Shown: positions 25,289 to 33,651 of the stretch, piece by piece
Layout: every line of letters starts with the position of its first letter
Numbering within the stretch: position 1 is the stretch's first letter
Source of the DNA: Acidimicrobiaceae bacterium
GTDB lineage: Bacteria > Actinomycetota > Acidimicrobiia > Acidimicrobiales > Bog-793
Length of the DNA: 35,694 bases
Direction of reading: 5' to 3'
Assembly: GCA_003140595.1 (NCBI GenBank)
Contig: PLKG01000107.1
Location: 48,038-83,731 of the forward strand
The notes under the pieces: generated by a model
The model's database searches: none
Seen by the model: only the letters and a program-made list of their open reading frames with translations
Told to the model about the DNA's origin: nothing
Program-made: the position numbers and the translations under genes

Positions 25289-26740
25289 CTAGAGAATGAC
25301 GTGGAGCGATTTGCTGTTCGGTTGTGCCTGGGTGACGCTGAGCAGAAGGGTTTCGGAGTCTCCGTTGTCCTCTGGGACAGGAGGTGAAGGCTCCGCCTGG
25401 CTATGTTGCCTGCCTTTGCCGCTGCCGTCTGAGAGCGACAGCTGCACTTCTCCGCCGTGCGCCTCGAGCTCGGTCCGGAGCTCCTCCAGATGCCCCGCGA
25501 TGAGATGGTGGCCATCAGCTGTGTGGGCGACGATCGCGACGTTGACGTTGGTGCCGTCGACCTTCACCACCGCCTGGACATGTCCGAGTGACGGCGGATT
25601 GAGCATCGCCGTCACGCTGTAGGTGCCATTTCCTTGGCCCAAAGGCCTGGAGATGGTCGCCGTGAGCACCGCATTCGAGGTGACGAAGTCGGATCGTGGT
25701 GGTTGGGGTGCGCTGGCCGGAGAAGCCATTTGGCTGACATGGACCGCGAATTCCCCTGAGGTTGTTGTCACGAGGGGCGTGGTGACCGGCTCGCTGACCA
25801 CAGGCGGTGAGCTCGGTGTACCGGGGCCGGACAGGCAGGCGTCTGTTGGCTGCGACTCGGCGTTGGTGCCCTCGGCGAAGTCCCGCGTTTTCGTGCCTGC
25901 GGCGCCGTGCAAGACAGTCGGAGCGCTCGACGGATCGAACCTCTGGGTCGGGCGCGATGCCACAGTTCGAACAGGTGCCATGTCGTGTGGGGACCGGGCA
26001 GTTGCGCTTCCTGCGGTCTCTGCCGCTACAGGTGCGGTCCTGGACGGCTGCACCGTCAAGGTTTCGGGGGAGGTGCAGGCGGTTTCAAGCGGGACGGCGT
26101 GGGATCGAAGGCTTTGGGTGCCCGCAGCAGAACCAAGCCCGATGGTCGGTGGCGCGCCGGATTCGACCGTGTGTGGCGTCACCGGCCTCAAGAGGTCATT
26201 CGGCACGGACTGAGGAGCGCCATAGGCCGGCCTCACGACATCGGATGAAGGCGCGTCCTGAGTCGCCGGCGCGGGACTCTGCGAAGCGGCCCCATTTGCC
26301 AGGACGTGTGGCAGCACTCGTTGGGTCGGGTGTGTCGGGCTCCGCGTCGGCGTCTGTTCGCGACAAGGCGCCTTCGGCACCAGTTCTGACCGTTCGTCAC
26401 GGGCCGGTGGCGCGTCGCCGTCCAGCGGCACGTGCTCTGCTGCCACCTCGCTCGACGCGGGCTCGGGGATCGAGGGTTCCGGCGCTGATGTCGTCGCCCG
26501 CGCGCGGGACGCGCCGGCATCGCTTACGGCGTCAGTTGACAGACGAGGCTCGTCATCGTTCTGGTCTCGCCAGTTCTCGTTCTTGGCGTCAGGCGAACCG
26601 GCCTTTTCGAGAACCAGTGAGAAACTGGGTGCACAGTCGCTTTGGCCCTCGTCGTAGTGCGCATCGCTTGCGGTCGCGGGCTTGGAGGTCGTGGCGGCGC
26701 GCGACGCAATGAGGTCGGCGAGAGTGACGGCCCTGGTCAT
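25289..26740 (-). CDS. fliK: Hook-length control protein FliK
   Basis: FliK measures the hook and triggers FlhB to switch substrates. The 483-residue protein has a long disordered, Pro/Ala/Ser/Thr-rich ruler region (about 30-340) and a C-terminal Flg_hook domain at about 350-450 with MLNPPSLGHVQAVVKVDGTN and GHLEELRTELEAHGGEVQLS. The divergent ruler is normal for the family. ATG 26740 overlaps the stop of the upstream hydrolase gene as ATGA. Confidence 0.9.
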   Translation of the reverse strand: MTRAVTLADLIASRAATTSKPATASDAHYDEGQSDCAPSFSLVLEKAGSPDAKNENWRDQNDDEPRLSTDAVSDAGASRARATTSAPEPSIPEPASSEVAAEHVPLDGDAPPARDERSELVPKAPCREQTPTRSPTHPTQRVLPHVLANGAASQSPAPATQDAPSSDVVRPAYGAPQSVPNDLLRPVTPHTVESGAPPTIGLGSAAGTQSLRSHAVPLETACTSPETLTVQPSRTAPVAAETAGSATARSPHDMAPVRTVASRPTQRFDPSSAPTVLHGAAGTKTRDFAEGTNAESQPTDACLSGPGTPSSPPVVSEPVTTPLVTTTSGEFAVHVSQMASPASAPQPPRSDFVTSNAVLTATISRPLGQGNGTYSVTAMLNPPSLGHVQAVVKVDGTNVNVAIVAHTADGHHLIAGHLEELRTELEAHGGEVQLSLSDGSGKGRQHSQAEPSPPVPEDNGDSETLLLSVTQAQPNSKSLHVIL

Positions 26741-27849
26741 GATCCCGGTGCCATTCCGGCTTCTGCCAGGGTCTTCGCGACATAGGCGGGGGTCGTGCCG
26801 TCCTCAGGCACCCCACCGGCCTCCTCGACGGCCCCGCCGCCAGCCGCATAGGCGGCAATGGCGTCGCTCCAGGAGCCGAAGGCGGTGTGGAATTGGGCGA
26901 GCAGATTGGCGGCGCCCGGGATCGCAGAAGACGGGTCGAACGCGTTGACCCCATTTGCGGCCGCGGTGGCCGGCATGAACTGGGCGATCCCTTCGGCTCC
27001 GGCCGAGGAGACGACAGCTGGCTGAAAGCGCGACTCGTTGTAGAGGATCGCGGCGAGCAGGGAGGCAGGCGTCCCGCTCTTGGAGGACGCCTGCTCGACA
27101 AGGCCTGCATATTGTCCGGGTACCGAGATCTCGCCCATCTGGACGTCGTCAGGGGCGCCCGCCACTGTCGTCGTGGCATTGTCACGGTCCGTGACCCCCG
27201 TGACGGTCACGTTGAGCCTTCGGATCGCGAGTGGTTGGCACGGGACGGGCTGCACCTGCACCGTCTCGCCGGTTTCGGGGGCATCGATCATCTCGCCGTT
27301 GCCTACATATATGCCGACATGGCCCGGTTTTCCTGGAGGCGCCCCGTTCTGTCCTGGCTCGAAGAAGAGCAGGTCGCCAGGTTGTGCCTCGGCAAGACTG
27401 GCTACTGGGTCTCCGACCTCCGATTGCGCGACCGAGCCCCGCGGCAACTGCACGCCCAACTGGCCGAAGACGTATTGCACGAGACCGGAGCAGTCAAAGC
27501 CGCTCGGTGACGTGCCGCCCCAGAGGTAAGGAACCCCGAGGAATTTCGACGCTTCCGAGACGATCGCGGATCCGCTGGATGTCGAGCCGGCCAGAGCATG
27601 GGCCGCCTCGGCGGTCGACGACGAAGCGTTCGCGAGAGACACGAGCTGGGGATTCACCGCCGACGAGCTAGAGGTCGGCGAAGTGCCGGGAGATTCCGTG
27701 CTCGAGGGATAGGTGGCCGCGTCGAGAAGGACCGAGAAGGGATCGCTCGGGGCCGACAGAGCGGAGATCCCCGCTGTCGGGTACTGCGCGAACTGCGCGA
27801 ATTGCGCGAATTGCGCCTGGATCTGGGCGACACCGGGCGGTACGGCCAT
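26737..27849 (-). CDS. Fused NlpC/P60 peptidase and SLT transglycosylase, putative rod-associated cell wall hydrolase
   Basis: A 370-residue protein with two peptidoglycan-cutting domains. Residues 1-95 are low complexity with (QFA) repeats at about 12-22. NlpC/P60 spans about 97-205: FLGVPYLWGGTSPSGFDCSG with C120, GHVGIYVG with H177, and a polar third site D189 in MIDAPETG. The SLT domain spans about 245-365, with catalytic E272 in ILYNESRFQP and AEGIAQFMPATA. No signal peptide is seen. Start ATG 27849 lies 7 nt after the fliJ stop; a longer frame to 28035 merely overlies fliJ. Placed between fliJ and fliK, it probably opens the wall for the rod, taking the part of FlgJ, and would leave through the flagellar exporter. 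That role is inferred. Confidence 0.85.
   Translation of the reverse strand: MAVPPGVAQIQAQFAQFAQFAQYPTAGISALSAPSDPFSVLLDAATYPSSTESPGTSPTSSSSAVNPQLVSLANASSSTAEAAHALAGSTSSGSAIVSEASKFLGVPYLWGGTSPSGFDCSGLVQYVFGQLGVQLPRGSVAQSEVGDPVASLAEAQPGDLLFFEPGQNGAPPGKPGHVGIYVGNGEMIDAPETGETVQVQPVPCQPLAIRRLNVTVTGVTDRDNATTTVAGAPDDVQMGEISVPGQYAGLVEQASSKSGTPASLLAAILYNESRFQPAVVSSAGAEGIAQFMPATAAANGVNAFDPSSAIPGAANLLAQFHTAFGSWSDAIAAYAAGGGAVEEAGGVPEDGTTPAYVAKTLAEAGMAPGS
27784..27817. repeat. 9-bp tandem repeat encoding Gln-Phe-Ala
   Basis: Almost four copies of a 9-bp unit (ctgcgcgaa, ctgcgcgaa, ttgcgcgaa, ttgcgcc) lie in the 5' end of the NlpC/P60-SLT gene. On the minus strand they encode QFAQFAQFAQ. The unit keeps the reading frame, so copy changes would only alter the linker length. 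Confidence 0.85.
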
Positions 27850-27856
27850 GGTCTGG

Positions 27857-28306
27857 TCAATCAACACGGGTCGCCGCCATTGCTCTCGCCGCAGCGCGGC
27901 CCGTAGCGAAGTCGTCGAGCACTGCGACGTCTTCGTGCTGGACAGCAGCCATCCATTCGACCCGGCGACGCTCGTCGAGCCTCTCGAGCACCGCGACACG
28001 ACGTTCTGCCCGCACAGCCTCGAGGCGCTCCGCACCGAGGCGTGCCTCGTGGGCCGCGCGCTCGTCCACAGCCGATGCCAACATGCCCGCTAGGCGACCG
28101 CCGCGCTCGTGTGCCGCGACGAACGCTGCGCCGTCAAGCTCGCCGCGCGGGCGGGCAGCTTGCTCGTAGATGTCGACCATTTCCTGTTCGCGGACGAGCG
28201 CGGATGCGAGCACCCGTGCGGCGACGCCGACGCTCTGGCGTGCCAGGAGCGTTTCGACGCGACGGACGCGGAGCACCGTTCCGAGCCGGAACGAGTAGCT
28301 CTTCAC
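27857..28306 (-). CDS. fliJ: Flagellar export protein FliJ
   Basis: FliJ is the coiled-coil stalk in the FliI ATPase ring and cycles export chaperones. The 149 residues begin YSFRLGTVLRVRRVETLLAR, typical of FliJ, and are helical throughout and arginine-rich, with EERRRVEW-like charged heptads (ERLDERRRVEWMAAV). GTG 28306 overlaps the fliI stop as GTGA. Placement directly after fliI supports the call. Confidence 0.85.
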   Translation of the reverse strand: MKSYSFRLGTVLRVRRVETLLARQSVGVAARVLASALVREQEMVDIYEQAARPRGELDGAAFVAAHERGGRLAGMLASAVDERAAHEARLGAERLEAVRAERRVAVLERLDERRRVEWMAAVQHEDVAVLDDFATGRAAARAMAATRVD

Positions 28307-29625
28307 GAGAAGGCCCCCGGTCCGGCGAGGGCGAGCAGACCAGCACGAGTCTGTTCCAGCGGCGAGCGTTCCAACATCGCCTGGCGGGTGTAGGCGTCAA
28401 TGGCGGGCTTGAAGGCGATGGCCCTGTCCACGACCGGGTTCGTGCCCGGGACGTAGGCGTCGATCTCGATCAGGTCTTTGGCGTCGCGCCAGGCCGAGAG
28501 CATTCGGCGGACGTCTCCAGCCGCGGCGAGTGTGTCCGCGTCGGTTATGGCCGGGGCCAGGCGAGAGATCGAACCGAGGACGTCGACGGCGGGGTAGTGG
28601 TTGGACTCGGCCAACTGGCGGGAAAGCTGTATGTGCCCGTCCAGGATCGACCGGGCGGTGTCCGCGATCGGCTCGTTCATGTCGTCACCTTCGACGAGGA
28701 CGGTGTAGAGGCCTGTGATCGAGCCCCGCTCGGCCATCCCGGCGCGTTCAAGCAGGCGAGGCAACAGGCCGAACACGCTCGGCGGGTAGCCCCGCGTCGC
28801 CGGCGGTTCGCCCGCGGCGAGGCCCACTTCGCGCTGCGCCATGGCGAATCGGGTGAGCGAGTCCATCAGCAACAGGACGTGGCGGTTCTGATCGCGGAAC
28901 CATTCCGCGATCCGCGTGGCGAGGAACGCGGCGCGGATGCGCACGAGCGCCGGCGCGTCAGAGGTCGCCACGACGACTACAGATCGGCGTCTTCCTTCTG
29001 TGCCGAGGACGCGCTCGACGAACTCGGCAACCTCCCTGCCTCGCTCGCCGACTAGCGCGATGACAGAGACGTCGGCAGCGGTGCCCCTTGTGATCATCGA
29101 CATGAGGGACGACTTGCCGACACCAGAGCCCGCGAAGATCCCGAGGCGTTGGCCCCTGCCGCAGGGGATGAGGCCGTCGAGGACCCTTACTCCAAGCTCG
29201 AGCTGCTCGGACACCAGGCCACGACGCAGAGGATGGGGCGGCGAACCGTCGATGCCTGCATCTTCGAGGCCGACAAGAGGCGGCCCGTCGTCGATCGGGC
29301 GGCCGAGGCCGTCGAGAACACGACCGAGGAGTTCCTCGCCGACGCTTACCGGAAGCGGGCCACGCGTGTCCTCGACAAGGGCTCCGACGCTCAGCCCCGT
29401 TGTGTCGCCGTAGGGGAGGCACGTGACGCGCTCTCCGTTCAAGGCGACGACCTCGGCCAGGACCGGATCTTCACCTTCGCGCAGCAGAAGACAGCCGTCA
29501 CCGATCGCGAGTCCGATCCCGACCACCTCGATGGACATGCCGACCATCCGGACGACGCGCCCGTAGCGGCGCGGACGCGCCACCTGAACGGCGCGGTCGC
29601 GGACAGCCTCGATGAGGTCGGTCAT
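28303..29625 (-). CDS. fliI: Flagellar export ATPase FliI
   Basis: FliI energises and orders the loading of export substrates. The 440-residue protein has the Walker A AGSGVGKSS at 165-173, Walker B HVLLLMDSLTRFAMAQREVG, the GYPPSVFGLLPRLLERAG segment and the late SRLAPAITDADTLAAAGDVR, all standard for the F1-like T3SS ATPase. ATG 29625 (MTDLIEAVR) overlaps the fliH stop as ATGA; a longer in-frame start at 29721 overlies fliH and is rejected. Confidence 0.97.
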   Translation of the reverse strand: MTDLIEAVRDRAVQVARPRRYGRVVRMVGMSIEVVGIGLAIGDGCLLLREGEDPVLAEVVALNGERVTCLPYGDTTGLSVGALVEDTRGPLPVSVGEELLGRVLDGLGRPIDDGPPLVGLEDAGIDGSPPHPLRRGLVSEQLELGVRVLDGLIPCGRGQRLGIFAGSGVGKSSLMSMITRGTAADVSVIALVGERGREVAEFVERVLGTEGRRRSVVVVATSDAPALVRIRAAFLATRIAEWFRDQNRHVLLLMDSLTRFAMAQREVGLAAGEPPATRGYPPSVFGLLPRLLERAGMAERGSITGLYTVLVEGDDMNEPIADTARSILDGHIQLSRQLAESNHYPAVDVLGSISRLAPAITDADTLAAAGDVRRMLSAWRDAKDLIEIDAYVPGTNPVVDRAIAFKPAIDAYTRQAMLERSPLEQTRAGLLALAGPGAFS

Positions 29626-30233
29626 GGGCTTTTCGTCGCCTCGTCGAGGACTTTGCGCACCCGCTCGAGCGAAGACTCGATTCGCGCGTCCACAAAGGCG
29701 GCTCCCACTTCGAGCACGCATCCCCCCGCACCTACGGCAGGGTCCGCGACAATCGTCACGGGGTCGTGAATTTCTGATGCGTCGCCGAGGGCCTCAACAT
29801 CGGCCGGGTTCAGGCGGACGACGGCTCCGCTCGTTTCGGGCGCCTCGGCCAGTGCCCTCTTGATGGCCTCGAGGCCGGGCGATGACGACAGCGCGAGTTC
29901 ACGCGTGAGCACGGCTTCGGTGATCCTGAACGCGAGCTCGGCGGCCGAGCGTTCAAGGCTGTGCCGTTCTGTCTCGAGCACACCGTGTGCCTCAGCGATC
30001 GCGGCCTCGAGGGCGCTCAGCAACGAGGCCTGCGCTGCAGATGCAGACTCGGAGACAGCACGCGCGTCCGCCCGCGCCTCGGCGAGGCCTGCTGCGTACC
30101 CAGCATCGCGGCCCTCTCGCTCACTGCGAGCATGCTCGGAGACGAGAGCGTCGTGGTCGATCGGCAATACTTCCGGCCTGATGACAGACAGGGCCGCCGT
30201 GTCGCCGCGCAGGATCGCCGACCGCCTGGTCAC
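29622..30233 (-). CDS. fliH: Flagellar export stator protein FliH
   Basis: FliH binds FliI and links it to the C-ring. The 203-residue protein has an alanine/arginine/glutamate-rich coiled coil (GYAAGLAEARADARAVSESA) with GxxxG-like spacing and a C-terminal domain (VVRLNPADVEALGDASEIHD; VTIVADPAVGAGGCVLEVGA) that resembles FliH and the ATP synthase delta subunit. GTG 30233 overlaps the fliG stop as GTGA. Confidence 0.88.
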   Translation of the reverse strand: MTRRSAILRGDTAALSVIRPEVLPIDHDALVSEHARSEREGRDAGYAAGLAEARADARAVSESASAAQASLLSALEAAIAEAHGVLETERHSLERSAAELAFRITEAVLTRELALSSSPGLEAIKRALAEAPETSGAVVRLNPADVEALGDASEIHDPVTIVADPAVGAGGCVLEVGAAFVDARIESSLERVRKVLDEATKSP

Positions 30234-31324
30234 AACAGCTGATCCGTCTGTCTCGCGATGACGATCTCGCCGCTCGCCTCGAGCTCGCGGACCGCCCGGA
30301 CGATGGTCGACTGGGCGGTGTCGACCATCGACATCCGCACCGGGCCCATGACTTCGATCTCTTCCATGAGCTCGGCCTGGGCACGGTCGGAGAGGTTCCG
30401 CTTGATCTTGTCCATGACGTCTGGGTCGTCGCTCGAGCCCTTGATGGCCAGTGCCAGGTCGGGGATCTTGATCCCGCGAAGCACGAGCTGGAGAGTCCTG
30501 TCCTCCATGGCAAGCACGTCCTCGAAGGTGAACATGTGCGCCCTGACGGTTTCGGCCAGCTCAGGGTTGCGTTCCTCCAAGCTCGCAAGAACCTGCTTCT
30601 CGGTCGACCCTTCCGCCCGGTTGAGCAGCTCGACGAGAGCGGGGACCCCTCCCGGTACCGACGCGCCGACAGCACCGAGGCTCTTGAGCTTGTTCGCGAG
30701 CTGCTGCGCCGAGGCAATGATGGCCTCCGGCGAGACGGGGCCCATTGTCGCGATTCGTACCGCGACCTCTGCGCGAAAGTCGCTCGGCATCGCGTCGAGC
30801 AACCGGGAACCGTCGTTCGGCTGCATGTGGGCGAGGATCACCGCGACCGTCTGGGGGTGCTCGTCGACGAGCAGCGGCACGACGTGGACGGGATCCGCCT
30901 GGGAGAGCGACGCGAGCGGCCCGGTGGCGACTTTGCCTTGGAGCTGGGGCATGACTTGCGCGGCGCGTTCCTCGCCCATGGCCGCGGCGAGCATCCGACG
31001 TGCCTGGGCAATACCACCTTGGCCGATCGACCTGGTGGTGCTCAGCTTCCCGACGAACTCCTCGAGCACGCGGTTGACTACGTCCCGGTCGAGCGGCGGA
31101 AGGCTAGCGATCTCGGTCGCGAGCAGCACCGCCTCCTCGTCGCCGACTGCCTTGAGCAGCGTGGACGAGGTCTCCTCGCGGAGCTGGGCGAGCACGATGG
31201 CGACCTTTTGCTGCCCGGTCAGGCTCTCGTAGCGGAACTTGCGTGTCGGGACCGCCCCGCGCTGAACGACCAGGTGCTCCTGGGCGTCGACCGGCAGGGC
31301 CTCGGTCAGAGCGGTGTCAGTCAT
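30230..31324 (-). CDS. fliG: Flagellar motor switch protein FliG
   Basis: FliG transmits torque between stator and rotor. The 364 residues have the N-terminal FliF-binding domain (LTGQQKVAIVLAQLREETSS), the middle domain with the EHPQ motif at 155-158 and a GGV hinge, and the C-terminal torque domain (MFTFEDVLAMEDRTLQLVLR; ALAIKGSSDDPDVMDKIKRN; GPVRMSMVDTAQSTIVRAVR). It is somewhat longer than the enteric protein owing to about 33 N-terminal residues. ATG 31324 lies 4 nt after the fliF stop. Confidence 0.97.
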   Translation of the reverse strand: MTDTALTEALPVDAQEHLVVQRGAVPTRKFRYESLTGQQKVAIVLAQLREETSSTLLKAVGDEEAVLLATEIASLPPLDRDVVNRVLEEFVGKLSTTRSIGQGGIAQARRMLAAAMGEERAAQVMPQLQGKVATGPLASLSQADPVHVVPLLVDEHPQTVAVILAHMQPNDGSRLLDAMPSDFRAEVAVRIATMGPVSPEAIIASAQQLANKLKSLGAVGASVPGGVPALVELLNRAEGSTEKQVLASLEERNPELAETVRAHMFTFEDVLAMEDRTLQLVLRGIKIPDLALAIKGSSDDPDVMDKIKRNLSDRAQAELMEEIEVMGPVRMSMVDTAQSTIVRAVRELEASGEIVIARQTDQLL

Positions 31325-31328
31325 CGTG

Positions 31329-32903
31329 TCACGATCCGGATCTTGTCGACCGCTCCTGGGACCAGGACCGCATCAACTGCGCGACCTCGTCGGGGCTGGT
31401 GTTGATATAGGCGTCAACCTCGCGCGTAACCGGCGAACCGCCCTGGGAGAGCATCCCAGCGCCGAGCGACACCGCTGGGAGTTCGCCTGTGTCCATGTCG
31501 ATCGGCGACAGCGAGCCAGAGAACTGGCGCATCGGGATCTCCTCGAACACCGGTCGGCGCTTCTTCGAGCTCCGCAGAGCCATGAAGAAGAGCAGCACGA
31601 TGAGAAGGAGAAGGCCGACGTCGGGAGCGAAGCTCTCAATCTTCGACACCATCGTCGCAGGCTTGGCCGCGGCCGCCTGAGCAGTGGGGGAGAACGGGAG
31701 AGCGGTCACGACGATGCTGTCGCCGGTGGCGAGGTCGAGGCCGGCCGCTGTCTGGACCAGGCTCTTTATGCTGGAAAGCTGGGCAGCCTTGACAGATGTC
31801 GAGTTGACGAGGACTGCGACCGCGGTCTTGGTCACCTGCCCCGCGGCTTGCTGCACGGTCTCAGAGACCTGACCGACGGCGGTCTGGGTCTGGGTCTGGG
31901 TCGAGTTGTAGGTCCCGTTCTGGTTCGTCGTCGACTGGCTGGAGCTCGACGCGCCGGCGGCTTGCGCTCCGTTGCCGGTGTAGGTCTCGTGAGTGGTGTC
32001 CTGGCTCGTCGGCGTTGCGATCGGCTTGCCGTCCTTGCCGATCTCGAGGCCGGTGGTGGTCGTGGTCTGCTGGTTGAAGTTGAGAACGGCATGAACCTCG
32101 ACGGCCGCATTGTCAGGACCTACGACCTTGGCCAACAGGGCGGTCAGGGAGGCGGCCAGCTGGTCATCGTATGAAGTCGTCTCCGCGCTGGTGGTGCTCG
32201 AGGATGCGTCGACTCCCGGAGCGGACAGGACGTTGCCGTCGTTGTCGACCACCGTGACGTTGCTCGCGTCAAGGCTCGGCACCGCGGAAGCGACTAGGTG
32301 GACTATGCCCTGGACCTGGTTGGCCGTGAGCTCGGTACCGTCGGCGAGGTTGACCAGGACAGAAGCTGTCGGGGTCTGGGTGGTGGAGACCGCAAAGCTG
32401 CTGGCGCTGGGCATCACGAGCGATACCTGTGCGTTCGAGATGCCTTGGATCGACTCGATTGTGGAGGCGAGCTGTCCTTCGAGCGCCTCTTGGTAGTCGA
32501 CGTTCTGAACGAACTGGGAGGAAGTGATCCCCGTCGAGGCGAGCGTCTGGAACGTGATCGTCCCACCGGAGGGGAGTCCTGCTTCGGCGAGGGTGATTCG
32601 CTCCTGGTTCACGTCGGACTGAGGTACGAGCACTGTCGCCCCGTTGTCCTGGAGTTCGTAGGGGATGTGGTCCGAAGTGAGCTCCTGGGTGACCTGGCCG
32701 GCTTCGGAGGATTGAAGGTTCGAGTACAGGATTGTGTAGCTCGGCCCCGACGCATGGGTCACGAACAGAGCGCCTCCGATGACAAGACCAACTGCCGCTA
32801 TCGCTGTCATCGCCTTTTGGCCCGGCGTGAAGCCGTTGAGGAACTGGCGCGTCCTCGCGACGGTTCCGTTCAACTTGGACGAGTCGAAAGCAACGACTGC
32901 CAC
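31329..32903 (-). CDS. fliF: Flagellar MS-ring protein FliF
   Basis: FliF forms the membrane ring on which the motor is built. The 524-residue protein has TM1 at about 32-52, ring-building motifs (YTILYSNLQSSEAGQVTQEL; QNVDYQEALEGQLASTIESI; AQVSLVMP), a Ser/Thr/Gln-rich insertion, TM2 near 430-450 (VGLLLLIVLLFFMAL) and the C-terminal FliG-binding segment with PDEVAQLMRSW. GTG 32903 starts one base after the fliE stop. Confidence 0.96.
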   Translation of the reverse strand: MAVVAFDSSKLNGTVARTRQFLNGFTPGQKAMTAIAAVGLVIGGALFVTHASGPSYTILYSNLQSSEAGQVTQELTSDHIPYELQDNGATVLVPQSDVNQERITLAEAGLPSGGTITFQTLASTGITSSQFVQNVDYQEALEGQLASTIESIQGISNAQVSLVMPSASSFAVSTTQTPTASVLVNLADGTELTANQVQGIVHLVASAVPSLDASNVTVVDNDGNVLSAPGVDASSSTTSAETTSYDDQLAASLTALLAKVVGPDNAAVEVHAVLNFNQQTTTTTGLEIGKDGKPIATPTSQDTTHETYTGNGAQAAGASSSSQSTTNQNGTYNSTQTQTQTAVGQVSETVQQAAGQVTKTAVAVLVNSTSVKAAQLSSIKSLVQTAAGLDLATGDSIVVTALPFSPTAQAAAAKPATMVSKIESFAPDVGLLLLIVLLFFMALRSSKKRRPVFEEIPMRQFSGSLSPIDMDTGELPAVSLGAGMLSQGGSPVTREVDAYINTSPDEVAQLMRSWSQERSTRSGS

Positions 32904-32904
32904 G

Positions 32905-33219
32905 TCAGCCTGCCTGCATCGACATGATCGAATTGAGAGCAGTCACGCCCTCGTTCCGCACAGTCGTCGCCAGCTGCACGGCAAGCTGTGCTTCGGTAGC
33001 GGCGACGGTCACGTCCGCGACGTTCGCCTGGCCGGTGGCTCCTTCGATGGCGAGCGTCTCTGCGTTCGACGTTGTCGTGTTGAGCTGGTCGAGCGCGGAG
33101 CCGAGCATGTTGGCAAACCCGTCGGTTCCTGACGCCGCAGTTGCTTCAGGAGTGGCCGACGCCGGCGCGGCGCTCGCGACAGAAGTGATGGGGGGAATGG
33201 GGGGAATGGGAGGGATCAT
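32905..33219 (-). CDS. fliE: Hook-basal body protein FliE
   Basis: FliE joins the MS ring to the proximal rod. The 104 residues end in the family signature: VADVTVAATEAQLAVQLATT then VRNEGVTALNSIMSMQ. The N-terminus is an unusual proline repeat (MIPPIPPIPPI) encoded by a GGGGGGAAT tandem on the plus strand. ATG 33219 lies 5 nt after the flgC stop; an upstream in-frame extension overlies flgC and is rejected. Confidence 0.92.
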   Translation of the reverse strand: MIPPIPPIPPITSVASAAPASATPEATAASGTDGFANMLGSALDQLNTTTSNAETLAIEGATGQANVADVTVAATEAQLAVQLATTVRNEGVTALNSIMSMQAG

Positions 33220-33224
33220 CGGCG

Positions 33225-33635
33225 TCAGGGCTTGATCGCGAGGATCGCCTGGTAGGCGGTGTCGCTGTTCTGGAGGACCTTGGAATCGACTTCGTAGCTG
33301 ACCTGCGCCTCGACGAGCGAGGTCATCTCGTGCCCGATGTTCACCTCTGGGTAGGTCACGTCGCCCGCCTTGTTCGCGAGCGGGTTCCCTGGGTCGTAGG
33401 TGAGGATGCCCTGGGCCGATCCGAGTGCTATCGAACCCACCTTGACGCCGGCCCCGACGGAGCCGGATCCCGAGCCCGGTGAGGCTGCGGCGACCACCTC
33501 CTCGTCGCGGTAGACCGGCTGTCCGGGTGTGACAGCGTCCTGCGCGTTCGCCACGTTGCCGCCGATCGCGTCGATCCACGTTTGGTCGACCTCGAGGCCG
33601 GTGCCGGCGATGTTGATCGAGGGGAACATCGACAT
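33225..33635 (-). CDS. flgC: Proximal rod protein FlgC
   Basis: FlgC is a rod subunit. The 136-residue protein has the flg_bb_rod N-terminus (INIAGTGLEVDQTWIDAIGG, NVANAQDAV) and the typical ending YPEVNIGHEMTSLVEAQVSY with VLQNSDTAYQAILAI. ATG 33635 is preceded by AGGAGG with 8-nt spacing. It follows flgB by 16 nt. Confidence 0.94.
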   Translation of the reverse strand: MSMFPSINIAGTGLEVDQTWIDAIGGNVANAQDAVTPGQPVYRDEEVVAAASPGSGSGSVGAGVKVGSIALGSAQGILTYDPGNPLANKAGDVTYPEVNIGHEMTSLVEAQVSYEVDSKVLQNSDTAYQAILAIKP

Positions 33636-33651
33636 GAGGTGGTCCTCCTCC

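Noticed and set aside
27784-27817. Short repeats as a possible CRISPR
   Set aside because: The unit is 9 bp without spacers and encodes an in-frame QFA repeat.
26737-28035. Hydrolase with a 62-residue basic N-terminal extension
   Set aside because: The extension is the antisense-like shadow of fliJ in the same strand; ATG 27849 follows the fliJ stop directly.
32905-33579. Long form of FliE with a 120-residue N-terminal extension
   Set aside because: The extension overlies flgC in a different frame and shows no FliE similarity.
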